A stretch of DNA of 64,000 bases from Pelagimonas sp050633425 (GCF_050633425.1 NZ_JBOEGM010000020.1:1-64000); one strand, 5' to 3'. Shown: positions 52,997-61,158, counted from the stretch's first letter. Notes: generated from the sequence alone by a model not told the origin. Numbers and translations are program-made.

Positions 52997-53533
52997 TCAA
53001 CCCTTGGTGGCCAAAGCCTTGGAAACGGGGCCTGTCACGTTTTGCCACGCGCCGGGTGTCAGCTCGGCCCCAAGTACCCGTTCTGGATTGGTGGGCGGCG
53101 GCATGTCGACCCCGATCAAACGCACAAAGCCAAATCGCGCGTAATAGGGCGCATCGCCAACCAACAACACACGTTGATGCCCTGCCTCAGTCGCTCTGGC
53201 CAATGTATCGCGGATCAATGACGAGCCAAGCCCCTCACCCTGAGCCGTTGGGTGAACGGCGATCGGTCCAAGCAAGAGAACCGGATGCCCATCTACCAGC
53301 ACGGGCCAATAGCGAATCGCGGCCCCCAAGATACCGTCGCTGTCACGCGCGACCACACATAGGCCTGCAACCGGCGCGACGTCCTCGCGCAACCGATACG
53401 AAGACAAAGCAGAGCGACCCGGCGCAAAGCAGGTGTCGTAAAGGTTCTCGACCTCCCACCAGTCATCGGCGGTTTCTGGGTGCAGTGTGAACAATTCGGT
53501 CTCTTGCGCATTCTTTTGTGTATTTCGGCGCAA
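52997..53533 (-). CDS. GNAT-family N-acetyltransferase
   Basis: A 178-residue GNAT protein. The acetyl-CoA site is LGPIAVHPTAQGEGLGSSLIRDTLARA (about residues 90-116), followed by RVLLVGDAPYYARFGF, as in the YhbS subgroup. No ATG is available at the N-terminus; the first candidate is TTG 53533 with uncertain ribosome site. It is divergent from the flavin-reductase gene over 48 bases. Acceptor unknown. Confidence 0.85.
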   Translation of the reverse strand: MRRNTQKNAQETELFTLHPETADDWWEVENLYDTCFAPGRSALSSYRLREDVAPVAGLCVVARDSDGILGAAIRYWPVLVDGHPVLLLGPIAVHPTAQGEGLGSSLIRDTLARATEAGHQRVLLVGDAPYYARFGFVRLIGVDMPPPTNPERVLGAELTPGAWQNVTGPVSKALATKG

Positions 53534-53581
53534 AGCGGCGTATCACGGTAGAAATCCCCGCGCAAACAGGAAGAAGCCTGA

Positions 53582-54163
53582 ATGTTCTATCGCCCCGAAA
53601 ACGGCCATGGCCTGCCTCACAATCCCTTCAACGCCATCGTAACGCCCCGCCCCATTGGCTGGATTTCGACCCGAGGCTCTGAGGGCGACAATATCGCGCC
53701 GTATTCGTTTTTTAATGCTGTCGCTTATGTGCCGCCGCAGGTGATGTTTTCTTCGACATCAGCCAAGGATAGCCTTGCCAATATCCGCGAAACCGGCGTG
53801 TTTTGTGTGAATGTAGTGTCTGAGGCGCTCAAGGAGCAGATGAACAACAGTTCCGCCGCCCTGCCCCGTGGCACCGACGAGTTCTCCCATGCCGGTATCG
53901 AAAAGGCCGAATGCGACACCATTGATGCTCCGCGCGCGCTCAACGCTCCGGCATCTCTGGAATGCAAATTAACCCAGATCCTGGACCTACCTGGCGATGC
54001 CAATTTCGCCGTCTTTGGCGAAGTCACCGGCATACACCTGCACGATGATTGCCTGCGCGACGGTATTTTTGATGTCCTCAGCTTTAACCCGGTTGCGCGT
54101 TTGGGATACCGCGATTTTTCCACAGTGCGCGATGTGTTTAGCATAAAACGCCCCGGTGAGTGA
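53582..54163 (+). CDS. Flavin reductase-like FMN-binding protein
   Basis: A 193-residue split-barrel flavoprotein of the DIM6/NTAB family. Seen: NAIVTPRPIGWISTRGSEGDNIAPYSFFNAVAYVPPQVMFSS, the FMN-binding core, then GVFCVNVVSEAL and the terminal FNPVARLGYRDFS. Such proteins reduce flavin with NAD(P)H or bind FMN for other oxidoreductases. AGGAAG lies a few bases upstream of the ATG. Single gene. Confidence 0.87.
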   Translation: MFYRPENGHGLPHNPFNAIVTPRPIGWISTRGSEGDNIAPYSFFNAVAYVPPQVMFSSTSAKDSLANIRETGVFCVNVVSEALKEQMNNSSAALPRGTDEFSHAGIEKAECDTIDAPRALNAPASLECKLTQILDLPGDANFAVFGEVTGIHLHDDCLRDGIFDVLSFNPVARLGYRDFSTVRDVFSIKRPGE

Positions 54164-54279
54164 CCTTGGGGTGGGATTGTCTTGGAGCGCCGTTGGCCAA
54201 TGTATGTGCGCCAATCCACCCGATGGGCAAGAAATCTGGACGCATTGAAGTCAAACCGTTATCCTTGCGTTGCAACATT

Positions 54280-54342
54280 GGAGGCGAACATGGATCTGCA
54301 CCTTTGAAACCCTGACCAGTCCCAGATTTCAAAGGAGGCTAT
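54280..54342 (+). promoter_or_regulatory. Leader with hairpin sequestering the ribosome site (candidate translational attenuator)
   Basis: GGAGG (54280-54284) precedes the five-codon frame MDLHL (54290-54307). CCTTTGAAA (54301-54309) is perfectly complementary to TTTCAAAGG (54327-54335). The right arm covers most of AAAGGAGG, the ribosome site of the acyltransferase at 54343. The leader's last codons and stop lie in the left arm, so a ribosome stalled there would free the downstream site. This matches the logic of inducible cat and erm genes. The regulatory role is inferred. Confidence 0.6.
54290..54307 (+). CDS. Putative leader peptide MDLHL
   Basis: ATG GAT CTG CAC CTT TGA with a strong GGAGG five bases upstream. 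Its only plausible role is to place a ribosome on the left arm of the hairpin before the acyltransferase gene. Confidence 0.5.
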   Translation: MDLHL

Positions 54343-54984
54343 ATGACTTTGCCTGACCCAGCCTGCCCCCACCCAATAACCTTGCCCGACGGTTCAGCCC
54401 ACAAGGGGACCGTTTTCCTAAGGAACGTTATCAATCATCCGCGCATGCGCATTGGTGACTTTACCTATGCGTCGGATTTCGATCCCCCAAAAGATTGGGC
54501 GGCGCGGCTTGCTCCCTATCTCTTCCCCTTTAGTCAGGAGCTGCTCACGATTGGGAAGTTTTGCCAAATCGCACATGGGGTGCGGTTTATCGGCAGCTCA
54601 GCCAACCATGAAATGTCGGGGCCAAGCACCTTTCCCTTTGCCGTTTTTGATCCAGAAACCATGCTGGGATATCAACCGGATACACGCGACATGACCATTG
54701 GGCATGACGTCTGGTTGGGCTTTGAGGCCAAGGTGCTGGCGGGGGCAAAAATCGGAAATGGCGTGATCGTCGGGGCCGGAGCCGTCGTGCGCGGCTCCAT
54801 TCCAGATTACGCTATCGTCACTGGAAACCCCGCACGCGTGGTGAAGATGCGGTATTCTCCCGAAGAGATCGCCGATTTGAACGCGTTGGCTTGGTGGGAT
54901 TGGCCGTTGGATCGCATTGCGATGGCTCAGAAAGCGTTGTCGACGGGGGCAATCAATGACCTGAAGGTTTTTGCCCCGCAATAG
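54343..54984 (+). CDS. Vat/CatB-type xenobiotic acyltransferase (hexapeptide family)
   Basis: A 213-residue left-handed beta-helix acyltransferase. The family segments are FTYASDFD, TIGKFCQIAHGVRFIGSSANHEM with the catalytic His, TIGHDVWLGFEAKVLAGAKIGNGVIVGAGAVVRGSIPDYAIVTGNPARVVKMRYS and the terminal LAWWDWPLDRI. This subgroup contains streptogramin (Vat) and chloramphenicol (CatB) acetyltransferases, and also many chromosomal enzymes of unknown substrate. The upstream leader/hairpin favours a drug-inducible role. It is followed by a strong terminator. Confidence 0.87.
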   Translation: MTLPDPACPHPITLPDGSAHKGTVFLRNVINHPRMRIGDFTYASDFDPPKDWAARLAPYLFPFSQELLTIGKFCQIAHGVRFIGSSANHEMSGPSTFPFAVFDPETMLGYQPDTRDMTIGHDVWLGFEAKVLAGAKIGNGVIVGAGAVVRGSIPDYAIVTGNPARVVKMRYSPEEIADLNALAWWDWPLDRIAMAQKALSTGAINDLKVFAPQ

Positions 54985-55046
54985 CCGCTGGGGCCGGATT
55001 ATTCCAACGCGGAAATTCCGCGCCAGAAACAGGCTTTAAAAACGTC

Positions 55047-55069
55047 AAAGGGGGCTGACGCCCCCTTTT
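55047..55069. terminator. Bidirectional intrinsic terminator
   Basis: AAAGGGGGC (55047-55055) pairs with GCCCCCTTT (55060-55068), loop TGAC. T residues follow on the plus strand and the A run gives U residues on the minus strand. It can end both the acyltransferase and the convergent SulP transcripts. Confidence 0.85.
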
Positions 55070-55111
55070 GGATTTCTATTCAGATCAGAGTGTTGGTTTG
55101 GACGAAGTGCC

Positions 55112-56746
55112 TTAATGGCCGCCCAGTATCCCGGTTTTCACGCCATAGTCGGCGGCAATCCGGTAATCTGGGTCATCATCGCTATCCACCATCAAGTGAC
55201 CCGCTTTGGTCAAAAGCTGATGGCAATCACGGCTGAGATGGCGCAGTTGGATCTTTTTCCCCGCCATTTCATAGCGCCCGGCCACAGCTTCAATCGCCTG
55301 CAATGCGGACTGATCCGCCACTCGGCTCCCCGCGAAATCAATAATGACCACCTCAGGATCAACGGCCACATCAAACAGCTCGGTAAACCCGTCAGCCGAC
55401 CCAAAGAACAGCGGTCCGTGGATTTCGTAAACCTGCGCGCCCTCTTCGGTTTTGGATTCGCGTTTTGTCGCTGTGATCCGGGTCGCGTTTTGCCACGCAT
55501 AGGCCAAGGCCGACACGATCACGCCAACAACAACGGCAACCGCAAGGTCCTCCATCACAGTGACAACCGTCACCAGAAAGATGACAAACGCGTCGGTCAG
55601 CGGGACTTTGCGCAGGATCGTCAACGAGTTCCAAGCGAAGGTCCCGATCACCACCATGAACATCACACCAACCAAAGCGGCCAGCGGGATAAGCTCAATC
55701 AAAGGGGAGGCAAAGAGGATAAAGATCAGCAAGAAAAGCGCCGCTGCGATGCCTGAAATCCGCGTACGGGCCCCGGATTTGACGTTGATCATCGACTGAC
55801 CAATCATGGCGCAGCCCCCCATGCCGCCAAAGAAACCGGTCAAAACATTTGCACCACCCTGAGCGATACATTCCTGCGAGGCACCGCCACGTTCGCCAGT
55901 CATCTCACCGACAAGGTTCAAGGTCAGCAGCGATTCGATCAGGCCAATCGCGGCCAGAATAACGGCATAAGGCAGAATAATTTGCAGCGTTTCCCAGGTC
56001 ATCGGAACCTGCGGGATATGGAACGGCGGCAGGCCACCTTGGATCGAGGCCATGTCACCGACGCGCGGAACATCCAGACCAAAACCAATCACCAGTGCCG
56101 CTACGATTGCGATACCGGCCAATGGCGCGGGAACAACACGGCTGACTTTTGGCATCACCCAAATAATCGCCATGGTCAAAACTGTGAGACCAAGCATCAA
56201 ATACATCGGCATGCCAGACAACCAAACGCCGCTGCTCATCCCTTCTGCGGTTTTCTCGATTGAGCCGGGAACCTTGAACTGGCCCATTTGAGCCAGGAAA
56301 ATCACGATTGCCAAACCGTTGACAAAGCCCAACATCACCGGATGTGGGACCAGTCGAATGAACTTACCCCACTGCATAACACCGGCAAAAACCTGCAAGA
56401 TTCCCATCAAAACGACAGTTGCGAACAGGTATTCCACCCCATGTTGCGCCACCAGCGCCACCATGACAACGGCAAGCGCGCCGGTCGCCCCAGAGATCAT
56501 TCCCGGTCGGCCACCAAACAAGGCCGTAATCAAGCCAACCATAAAGGCCGCATAAAGACCGACCAACGGGTGAACCCCCGCAACAAAAGCAAAGGCCACA
56601 GCTTCGGGCACGAGGGCCAGCGCGACGGTCAGGCCGGCCAACAATTCAATCCGAAGACGCGTAACGGTCAGGCCCTCTTTGGGCATCAGGCTTAGGTCAG
56701 GCAGGGCAAAACGGTCAGACAAAGCCGCCATAAGGGAGCGTTTCAT
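55112..56746 (-). CDS. SulP-family anion transporter with STAS domain
   Basis: A 544-residue permease with 10-12 membrane segments. The N-terminal signature is LLAGLTVALALVPEAVAFAFVAGVHPLVGLYAAF. Also present are FFGGMGGCAMIGQSMINVKSGARTRISG and the C-terminal STAS domain (about 430-530) with VVIIDFAGSRVADQSALQAIEAV. Family members move sulfate, bicarbonate or C4-dicarboxylates, usually with Na or H. Nothing adjacent (for example carbonic anhydrase) identifies the anion. Confidence 0.9.
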   Translation of the reverse strand: MKRSLMAALSDRFALPDLSLMPKEGLTVTRLRIELLAGLTVALALVPEAVAFAFVAGVHPLVGLYAAFMVGLITALFGGRPGMISGATGALAVVMVALVAQHGVEYLFATVVLMGILQVFAGVMQWGKFIRLVPHPVMLGFVNGLAIVIFLAQMGQFKVPGSIEKTAEGMSSGVWLSGMPMYLMLGLTVLTMAIIWVMPKVSRVVPAPLAGIAIVAALVIGFGLDVPRVGDMASIQGGLPPFHIPQVPMTWETLQIILPYAVILAAIGLIESLLTLNLVGEMTGERGGASQECIAQGGANVLTGFFGGMGGCAMIGQSMINVKSGARTRISGIAAALFLLIFILFASPLIELIPLAALVGVMFMVVIGTFAWNSLTILRKVPLTDAFVIFLVTVVTVMEDLAVAVVVGVIVSALAYAWQNATRITATKRESKTEEGAQVYEIHGPLFFGSADGFTELFDVAVDPEVVIIDFAGSRVADQSALQAIEAVAGRYEMAGKKIQLRHLSRDCHQLLTKAGHLMVDSDDDPDYRIAADYGVKTGILGGH

Positions 56747-56877
56747 TGGGAATCCTGTTCATGGTCGCGCAGGCCGCGTTACTGCACTGCCGCCCGAAAC
56801 ACCAGTGTTATGGCAGTTTGGTTTCGATTTCGTAGCGAAACGCAGCCATATGCGTCTGCTGCACCTCACCTCGGAGC

Positions 56878-56906
56878 TTGACGCTTGTTACCTTGGTAGC
56901 TAGATA
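56878..56906 (+). promoter_or_regulatory. Sigma-70-type promoter with palindromes, before the small RHH-like gene
   Basis: TTGACG (56878-56883), 17-base spacer, TAGATA (56901-56906). The expected start of transcription is at or next to the ATG at 56913, so the mRNA would be leaderless. TTGTTA/TAACAA (56885-56910) and TACC-TT-GGTA (56889-56898) overlap the spacer and -10, a likely repressor site. Confidence 0.6.
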
Positions 56907-56912
56907 ACAAAT

Positions 56913-57164
56913 ATGCGAAAAATTGAACGAATCCAAACGGGCTTGCGATTGGAGAAACGTCTGCTCAAAACCCTCAAGGCTTTGGCCGAGCATTTGGACA
57001 TTTCGACCGCAGAATTGGTCGAAGCCATGGCTCTGCACGCCTTTGAAGGAAAAGCGCCGTTTTCTCCTGAAACGCGGGCAAAAATCGACATGTTGCGTCA
57101 AGTCTATGACCTTGATTTGACCGCTGCCGACAGTCACGCGACCCACGAAACGGATACTGAATGA
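56913..57164 (+). CDS. Small ribbon-helix-helix-like DNA-binding protein
   Basis: An 83-residue protein. Residues 7-45 (RIQTGLRLEKRLLKTLKALAEHLDISTAELVEAMALHAF) fit a beta strand and two helices of the RHH/CopG type. The C-terminal part is charged. No Shine-Dalgarno site. It overlaps the next gene (ATGA). Probably an autoregulator; target genes unknown. Confidence 0.7.
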   Translation: MRKIERIQTGLRLEKRLLKTLKALAEHLDISTAELVEAMALHAFEGKAPFSPETRAKIDMLRQVYDLDLTAADSHATHETDTE

Positions 57165-57463
57165 CCCTGCTTCAGGCCTTTTTGAACGACACAATCGACG
57201 CGCAAGATTTTGATCAACGCGCCCATGTGATTGTTGGGTTTGAGATCCTCAGGTCGCATACTACGAAGGACGCGACTGCGATCTATGCGCGACACCTCAA
57301 GGCGCTGACCATTCGGGCCGGGGCCCCCGAAAAATTCAGCGCCAAGATCACCGAGCATGCCTTGAGCTTGATTGCCTCTCGTATGAGCGGTGATGAAGAC
57401 GCCGCGGCGTTTCTTGATCAAAACCCCGACTTGTTAAACTCAAAGAGTTTTCGTTCTGATTGA
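57161..57463 (+). CDS. Uncharacterised helical protein coupled to the RHH-like gene
   Basis: A 100-residue protein, mainly helical: FDQRAHVIVGFEILRSH, AIYARHLKALTIRAG, KFSAKITEHALSLIASRM. I do not recognise it with confidence. The order HV...Y..HL..L...AG.P.KF...IT...LI..RM recalls a common uncharacterised family. It overlaps the RHH-like gene by 4 bases. A regulatory or toxin-antitoxin-type pair is possible but not shown. Confidence 0.65.
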   Translation: MTLLQAFLNDTIDAQDFDQRAHVIVGFEILRSHTTKDATAIYARHLKALTIRAGAPEKFSAKITEHALSLIASRMSGDEDAAAFLDQNPDLLNSKSFRSD

Positions 57464-57470
57464 CACGTTG

Positions 57471-57959
57471 TCAGAGAATGTAGGCAGCCAAGGCAACGGC
57501 CACATAGTGTCCGATGCCGTAACTGAAATGCGCAAACAGGCTTCGTACTCGGGCCAAGGGCGGGGTTGGGGTACGACTGGCGAAAAAGCCGAAACCAAAA
57601 CACGGCATCATAATAAGGAATGGCATGGCAACCGTCGCAATCCCAAATCCGACGTGCAGCCAAACCGATGGCACAAGCGCCACCTCAATCCCGACAATCA
57701 GCCCCAGACACAGTGCAAAACCGGCACCAATCAAGTAATGAGCGCCCCATCCGAGCGGCTTTTCGCCCTGGATACGGGCGGAGGTCATGATTGAGGCATG
57801 CGCAAATTTCCCATGCCCCCAATGCCCGATCCATCGCCCAACCAAGGCATAATCGAGCCCGAAAATCCCCGTCAGGCGTGCTTTCCCCCAAGCCACGACA
57901 TCCATAAACGCCGTCGCGCCCAACCCAGTGGCCATCAAAACGATCCAATCCATTCCCAT
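57471..57959 (-). CDS. DUF2938 membrane protein
   Basis: A 162-residue protein with four hydrophobic segments (IVLMATGLGATAFMDVVAW, GAHYLIGAGFALCLGLIVGIEVAL, WLHVGFGIATVAMPFLIMMPCFGFGFF and YGIGHYVAVALAAYIL). The pattern GMDWI...GRWIGHWGHGKF...EKPLGWGAHY is that of DUF2938. It is divergent from a MerR regulator, a common pairing that suggests induction by a small molecule. Function unknown. Confidence 0.83.
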   Translation of the reverse strand: MGMDWIVLMATGLGATAFMDVVAWGKARLTGIFGLDYALVGRWIGHWGHGKFAHASIMTSARIQGEKPLGWGAHYLIGAGFALCLGLIVGIEVALVPSVWLHVGFGIATVAMPFLIMMPCFGFGFFASRTPTPPLARVRSLFAHFSYGIGHYVAVALAAYIL

Positions 57960-58020
57960 ATCTCCGATATCTCTTTAAGACGGCGGGCAACCTGCCACTT
58001 GAAGCGCGATTGAGGTCAAC

Positions 58021-58425
58021 ATGGAATTGCTAGACATTTCGGACGTCGCCGAACAATCCGGCATGACAGCGTCTGCGTTGCGATATTATGAAAAGCGTGG
58101 GCTTATCGAAGCCCTTGGGCGCAAAGGCCTCCGTCGCCAGTATGAACCCTCAGTCCTGCCACGGCTGGCATTGATCCAAATGTGCCAGACTGCGGGTTTC
58201 ACATTGCAAGAAACAGCTGATCTTTTGCCAAATGAGCCGCGGTTTTCACTTGATCGGGTCAAGATCGACCGTCGAGCCGACGAGATAGACGCGCAGATCG
58301 CCAATTTACAACGGCTTGCAAAGCTGTTGCGCCACATCGCCAAATGTAGCGCCCCAAGCCACGCGGAATGCCCTTCCTTTCAAGCCACCTTGGCCGAGCT
58401 GGCAAACCAAAAACGCAGCGCGTGA
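58021..58425 (+). CDS. MerR-family transcriptional regulator
   Basis: A 134-residue regulator. The N-terminal winged helix is LLDISDVAEQSGMTASALRYYEKRGLIEALGRKGLRRQY, followed by a coiled dimerisation helix (DRRADEIDAQIANLQRLAKLLRHI). The C-terminal cysteines (KCSAPSHAECPSF) could be a metal or redox site. It is divergent from DUF2938 over 61 bases, where it should bind. A dyad could not be fixed with certainty. Confidence 0.87.
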   Translation: MELLDISDVAEQSGMTASALRYYEKRGLIEALGRKGLRRQYEPSVLPRLALIQMCQTAGFTLQETADLLPNEPRFSLDRVKIDRRADEIDAQIANLQRLAKLLRHIAKCSAPSHAECPSFQATLAELANQKRSA

Positions 58426-58492
58426 TACCTTTCCTTTTCAGCCTGCGCAGTGCACAAATAACAGCAAGCAAAACACCTATGGGTTCCATGAC

Positions 58493-59377
58493 ATGACACA
58501 AACAATGATCGGCGTGATTGGCGGTTCGGGCATCTATGACATTGACGGTTTAGAGAGCGCAGAGTGGATCGATGTCGCCAGCCCGTGGGGCACCCCTTCG
58601 GACCAAATTTTAACCGGTACGCTGGGTGGTGTGAAAATGGCGTTTCTGCCGCGTCACGGACGCGGACATGTCCATAGCCCGACCACTGTTCCATACCGCG
58701 CGAACATCGACGCGTTGAAACGTCTGGGCGTGACCGATGTGATTTCAGTGTCGGCCTGTGGGTCCTTTCGCGAAGAATACGCTCCAGGCCATTTTGTTGT
58801 GGTTGATCAATTCATTGACCGAACCTTTGCCCGTGACAAAAGCTTCTTTGGCACCGGATGTGTTGCCCATGTGAGCGTGGCCCATCCCACCTGCCCCCGC
58901 CTAGGTGACGCGTGTTATCAAGCGGGCCTGGACGCGGGCATTACAATCCACAAGGGCGGCACGTATCTGGCGATGGAAGGGCCGCAATTCTCGACATTGG
59001 CGGAATCTAAGTTGTATCGCGAACAATGGGGCGCAGATGTGATCGGCATGACCAATATGCCCGAAGCCAAACTGGCCCGCGAAGCAGAGCTTTGTTACGC
59101 CTCCATCGCGATGGTGACCGATTACGACAGCTGGCACCCAGATCATGGCGAAGTTGACGTCACCGACATCATCAAGACACTGATGGGGAACTCAGAAAAG
59201 GGTCGGGACATGGTGCGCCGCCTCCCTGCCCTTCTCGGGACAGAGCGCGATGTTTGCCCGCATGGCTGTGACAGGGCGCTGGAATTTGCAGTGATGACCG
59301 CCCCAGACAAACGCGATCCGGCGTTGGTGGCAAAGTTGGATGCGGTCGCTGGCCGTGTCCTTGGGGCACAAGCCTAA
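58493..59377 (+). CDS. mtnP: S-methyl-5'-thioadenosine phosphorylase MtnP
   Basis: A 294-residue purine phosphorylase of the MTAP type, which releases adenine and methylthioribose-1-phosphate in methionine salvage. Motifs: GVIGGSGIYDIDGL, FLPRHGRGH, VSACGSFREEYAPGHFV, the substrate-binding MEGPQFSTLAESKLYR and GMTNMPEAKLAREAELCYA. The frame is open further upstream, but MTQTMIGVIGG at 58493 matches the family. The adenine it frees can be reused by Apt (61159). Confidence 0.93.
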   Translation: MTQTMIGVIGGSGIYDIDGLESAEWIDVASPWGTPSDQILTGTLGGVKMAFLPRHGRGHVHSPTTVPYRANIDALKRLGVTDVISVSACGSFREEYAPGHFVVVDQFIDRTFARDKSFFGTGCVAHVSVAHPTCPRLGDACYQAGLDAGITIHKGGTYLAMEGPQFSTLAESKLYREQWGADVIGMTNMPEAKLAREAELCYASIAMVTDYDSWHPDHGEVDVTDIIKTLMGNSEKGRDMVRRLPALLGTERDVCPHGCDRALEFAVMTAPDKRDPALVAKLDAVAGRVLGAQA

Positions 59378-59385
59378 TCCTGCGG

Positions 59386-60051
59386 ATGCAGATGGTGCGA
59401 TGGATAGGTCTCTGCTGTTGCTTGGCCCAATCGGCGTATGCGCAGGAATTTGTTGAAACCAATGGCCCCCTTACTGACGATGCCTTTTATCGGCTGGTGT
59501 CCTGCGCTGCGCATCCCGACGGTCCATGCCAAAAGGAACAGCTTCGCTGGCCACAGGGAGCCCGCCTTCGGGTTAGCCTCGAGCCCATGGATCGCGCCTT
59601 TCTTGGCGGCAAGAAAAAGCGCGCAGGGGCGGCATTGGTTCGTGCGCTTCAGCATTTAAACAAGGCGTCTTTCAACCTGTCGCTGACCCAGGTCCCGCCA
59701 GAGAACGACGCAGACATCCGCATTTACTTCATTGATACCGATGGAGAGGCCCCCATTTCCGGTCGTAATATCAACGGTGTAGATGGCCAGACCGTCAAGG
59801 GCGCGCGGGTGTTGGTATGGGCTGACGAGGGGACAATCACCCGTAGCGTGATCATTTTTGGCACCCGCCTCAATATTCGCAGCTACGAAAGCGCAATGCT
59901 TGAGGAAATCACCCAAGCGCTCGGGCTCTTGACCGATATTCGGAACCCTGATTACGATGGCATCTCGATTTTTTCGCAGGACAGCAACGCTTCCAAAACC
60001 CTTGGCCCACAGGACATAGTGGCCCTGCAACGCCATTATCCACCGGAGTAA
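59386..60051 (+). CDS. DUF2927 exported protein, zincin-like with degenerate motif
   Basis: A 221-residue secreted or periplasmic protein with a short signal peptide (WIGLCCCLAQSAYA). The C-terminal part resembles a metalloprotease fold, but the HExxH position reads EEITQALGL, without histidines, so it is probably not catalytic. The end IFSQDSNASKTLGPQDIVALQRHYPPE is typical of DUF2927. It starts 8 bases after mtnP and is 3 bases from the LysE gene, so the three may form one operon. Confidence 0.8.
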   Translation: MQMVRWIGLCCCLAQSAYAQEFVETNGPLTDDAFYRLVSCAAHPDGPCQKEQLRWPQGARLRVSLEPMDRAFLGGKKKRAGAALVRALQHLNKASFNLSLTQVPPENDADIRIYFIDTDGEAPISGRNINGVDGQTVKGARVLVWADEGTITRSVIIFGTRLNIRSYESAMLEEITQALGLLTDIRNPDYDGISIFSQDSNASKTLGPQDIVALQRHYPPE

Positions 60052-60054
60052 CCC

Positions 60055-60678
60055 ATGAGTTTTGATCTTTGGCTCGCTTTTGCGGCGGCAACCTGTGTCT
60101 TACTAATCATTCCCGGCCCGACGATTCTGTTGGTATTGAGCTATGCTTTGACCAAAGGCCGCTCCGTTGCTGTGGCATCTGCTGCCGGCGTCGCCATGGG
60201 GGATTTCATCGCCATGAGCCTATCACTCGCAGGGCTCGGCGCGTTGGTTGCCACCTCAGCGACCCTGTTCACGGCGCTCAAATGGGCTGGCGCGGTGTAT
60301 TTGATCTACCTCGGCGTGAAACTGATCCGCTCTGCCCCGACCGACGGTCTGAGCCTTCCTGAGACAGAGATTTCTGCCAAGGGTATCTTTGCCCACAACG
60401 CGGCGGTGACCGCTCTCAACCCCAAAAGCATCGCTTTCTTTATTGCTTTCGTTCCGCAATTTGTAGACAGCACCGCGCCGCTTTTGCCGCAGTTTGCCAT
60501 TTTGATCAGTACGTTTGTTGGCCTCGCCACTTTGAACGCCCTGGCCTATGCGCTGGCCGCGGATCGCCTGCGAAAAGTAATCGACCGCCCATCGGTGATT
60601 GCATGGATCACCCGCGCTGGCGGTGCGGTTTTGATCGCAATGGGCGTGTTCACCGCAACCTTGCGGCGCGCGGCCTAA
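60055..60678 (+). CDS. LysE/RhtB-family exporter
   Basis: A 207-residue membrane protein with about six hydrophobic segments. Family motifs: IPGPTILLVLSYALTKGRSVAVASAAGVAMGD near the N-terminus, GAVYLIYLGVKLIRS and NPKSIAFFIAFVPQFV. Family members export amino acids, homoserine or related compounds. Close to the DUF2927 gene (3 bases). Substrate unknown. Confidence 0.9.
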   Translation: MSFDLWLAFAAATCVLLIIPGPTILLVLSYALTKGRSVAVASAAGVAMGDFIAMSLSLAGLGALVATSATLFTALKWAGAVYLIYLGVKLIRSAPTDGLSLPETEISAKGIFAHNAAVTALNPKSIAFFIAFVPQFVDSTAPLLPQFAILISTFVGLATLNALAYALAADRLRKVIDRPSVIAWITRAGGAVLIAMGVFTATLRRAA

Positions 60679-60692
60679 GCCCTAATCCTCGC

Positions 60693-60872
60693 CTAAATCT
60701 CATCGGCGTTTTCTTTCAAAAAACGCCGAATAAACAGCCGAACCTCCCTTGAGGCGGAGCTGTCCAGCGCCTTGCACATGTCAACAAAAGCGTCTCGTTC
60801 CTCTCGGTCAAGGCGCAAAACCAGCTGTGCATCCTTGCCCTTTGGCTTCTTTTTCTTGTCGTCCTTGGACAA
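60693..60872 (-). CDS. Small ribbon-helix-helix protein (59 aa, TTG start)
   Basis: A minus-strand frame bounded upstream by an in-frame TAA gives SKDDKKKKPKGKDAQL, then VLRLDREERDAFVDMCKALDSSASREVRLFIRRFLKEN. A Lys-rich arm followed by a strand and two helices is a clear RHH pattern. The start is TTG 60872 with TGAGG upstream. It is convergent with lysE. Upstream (60911-60918) GTATATAC is a palindrome in AT-rich DNA and a possible own operator. The target is unknown. Confidence 0.7.
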   Translation of the reverse strand: MSKDDKKKKPKGKDAQLVLRLDREERDAFVDMCKALDSSASREVRLFIRRFLKENADEI

Positions 60873-61158
60873 AAAGACCTCACGTTATTTGAATTTTAAG
60901 TAAATACTACGTATATACAAATTACAGCACACGCACAGCAAGATGCTATTCTTAAAACGGGGTATTAACAATGAATCCAATGCTAGCAAAGACTTTCTTC
61001 ATCAACGATCGCCTCAACGGATCTCGCCCACAGCTGCGCTGGTTGCCACAAAAACTCTATACGTGGCGTCTAAAAAAGCGCTGACCTCCGGCTTGGGTCT
61101 TGCTATGTGCGCCGCGCTCCGACACTAGAGGGCGGCTTTGATCGCGCAGGAGAGACCC
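60873..61158. other. AT-rich intergenic region before apt, with a possible short peptide frame
   Basis: Contains the RHH promoter region and the apt promoter. On the plus strand, ATG 60971 with GGGG upstream opens a 37-codon frame to 61084 (MNPMLAKTFFINDRLNG, then a basic Lys/Arg/Trp-rich end). It is not recognised and may be chance. Nothing else seen. Confidence 0.4.

Noticed and set aside
57960..58020. MerR operator between DUF2938 and the MerR gene
   Set aside because: ACCT and AGGT occur at the edges, but the spacing does not match a convincing MerR-type dyad, so no site was called.
60704..60729. CGGCGTTTT/AAAACGCCG as a terminator for lysE
   Set aside because: No T tract follows on the plus strand, and it lies in the coding sequence of the small RHH gene.
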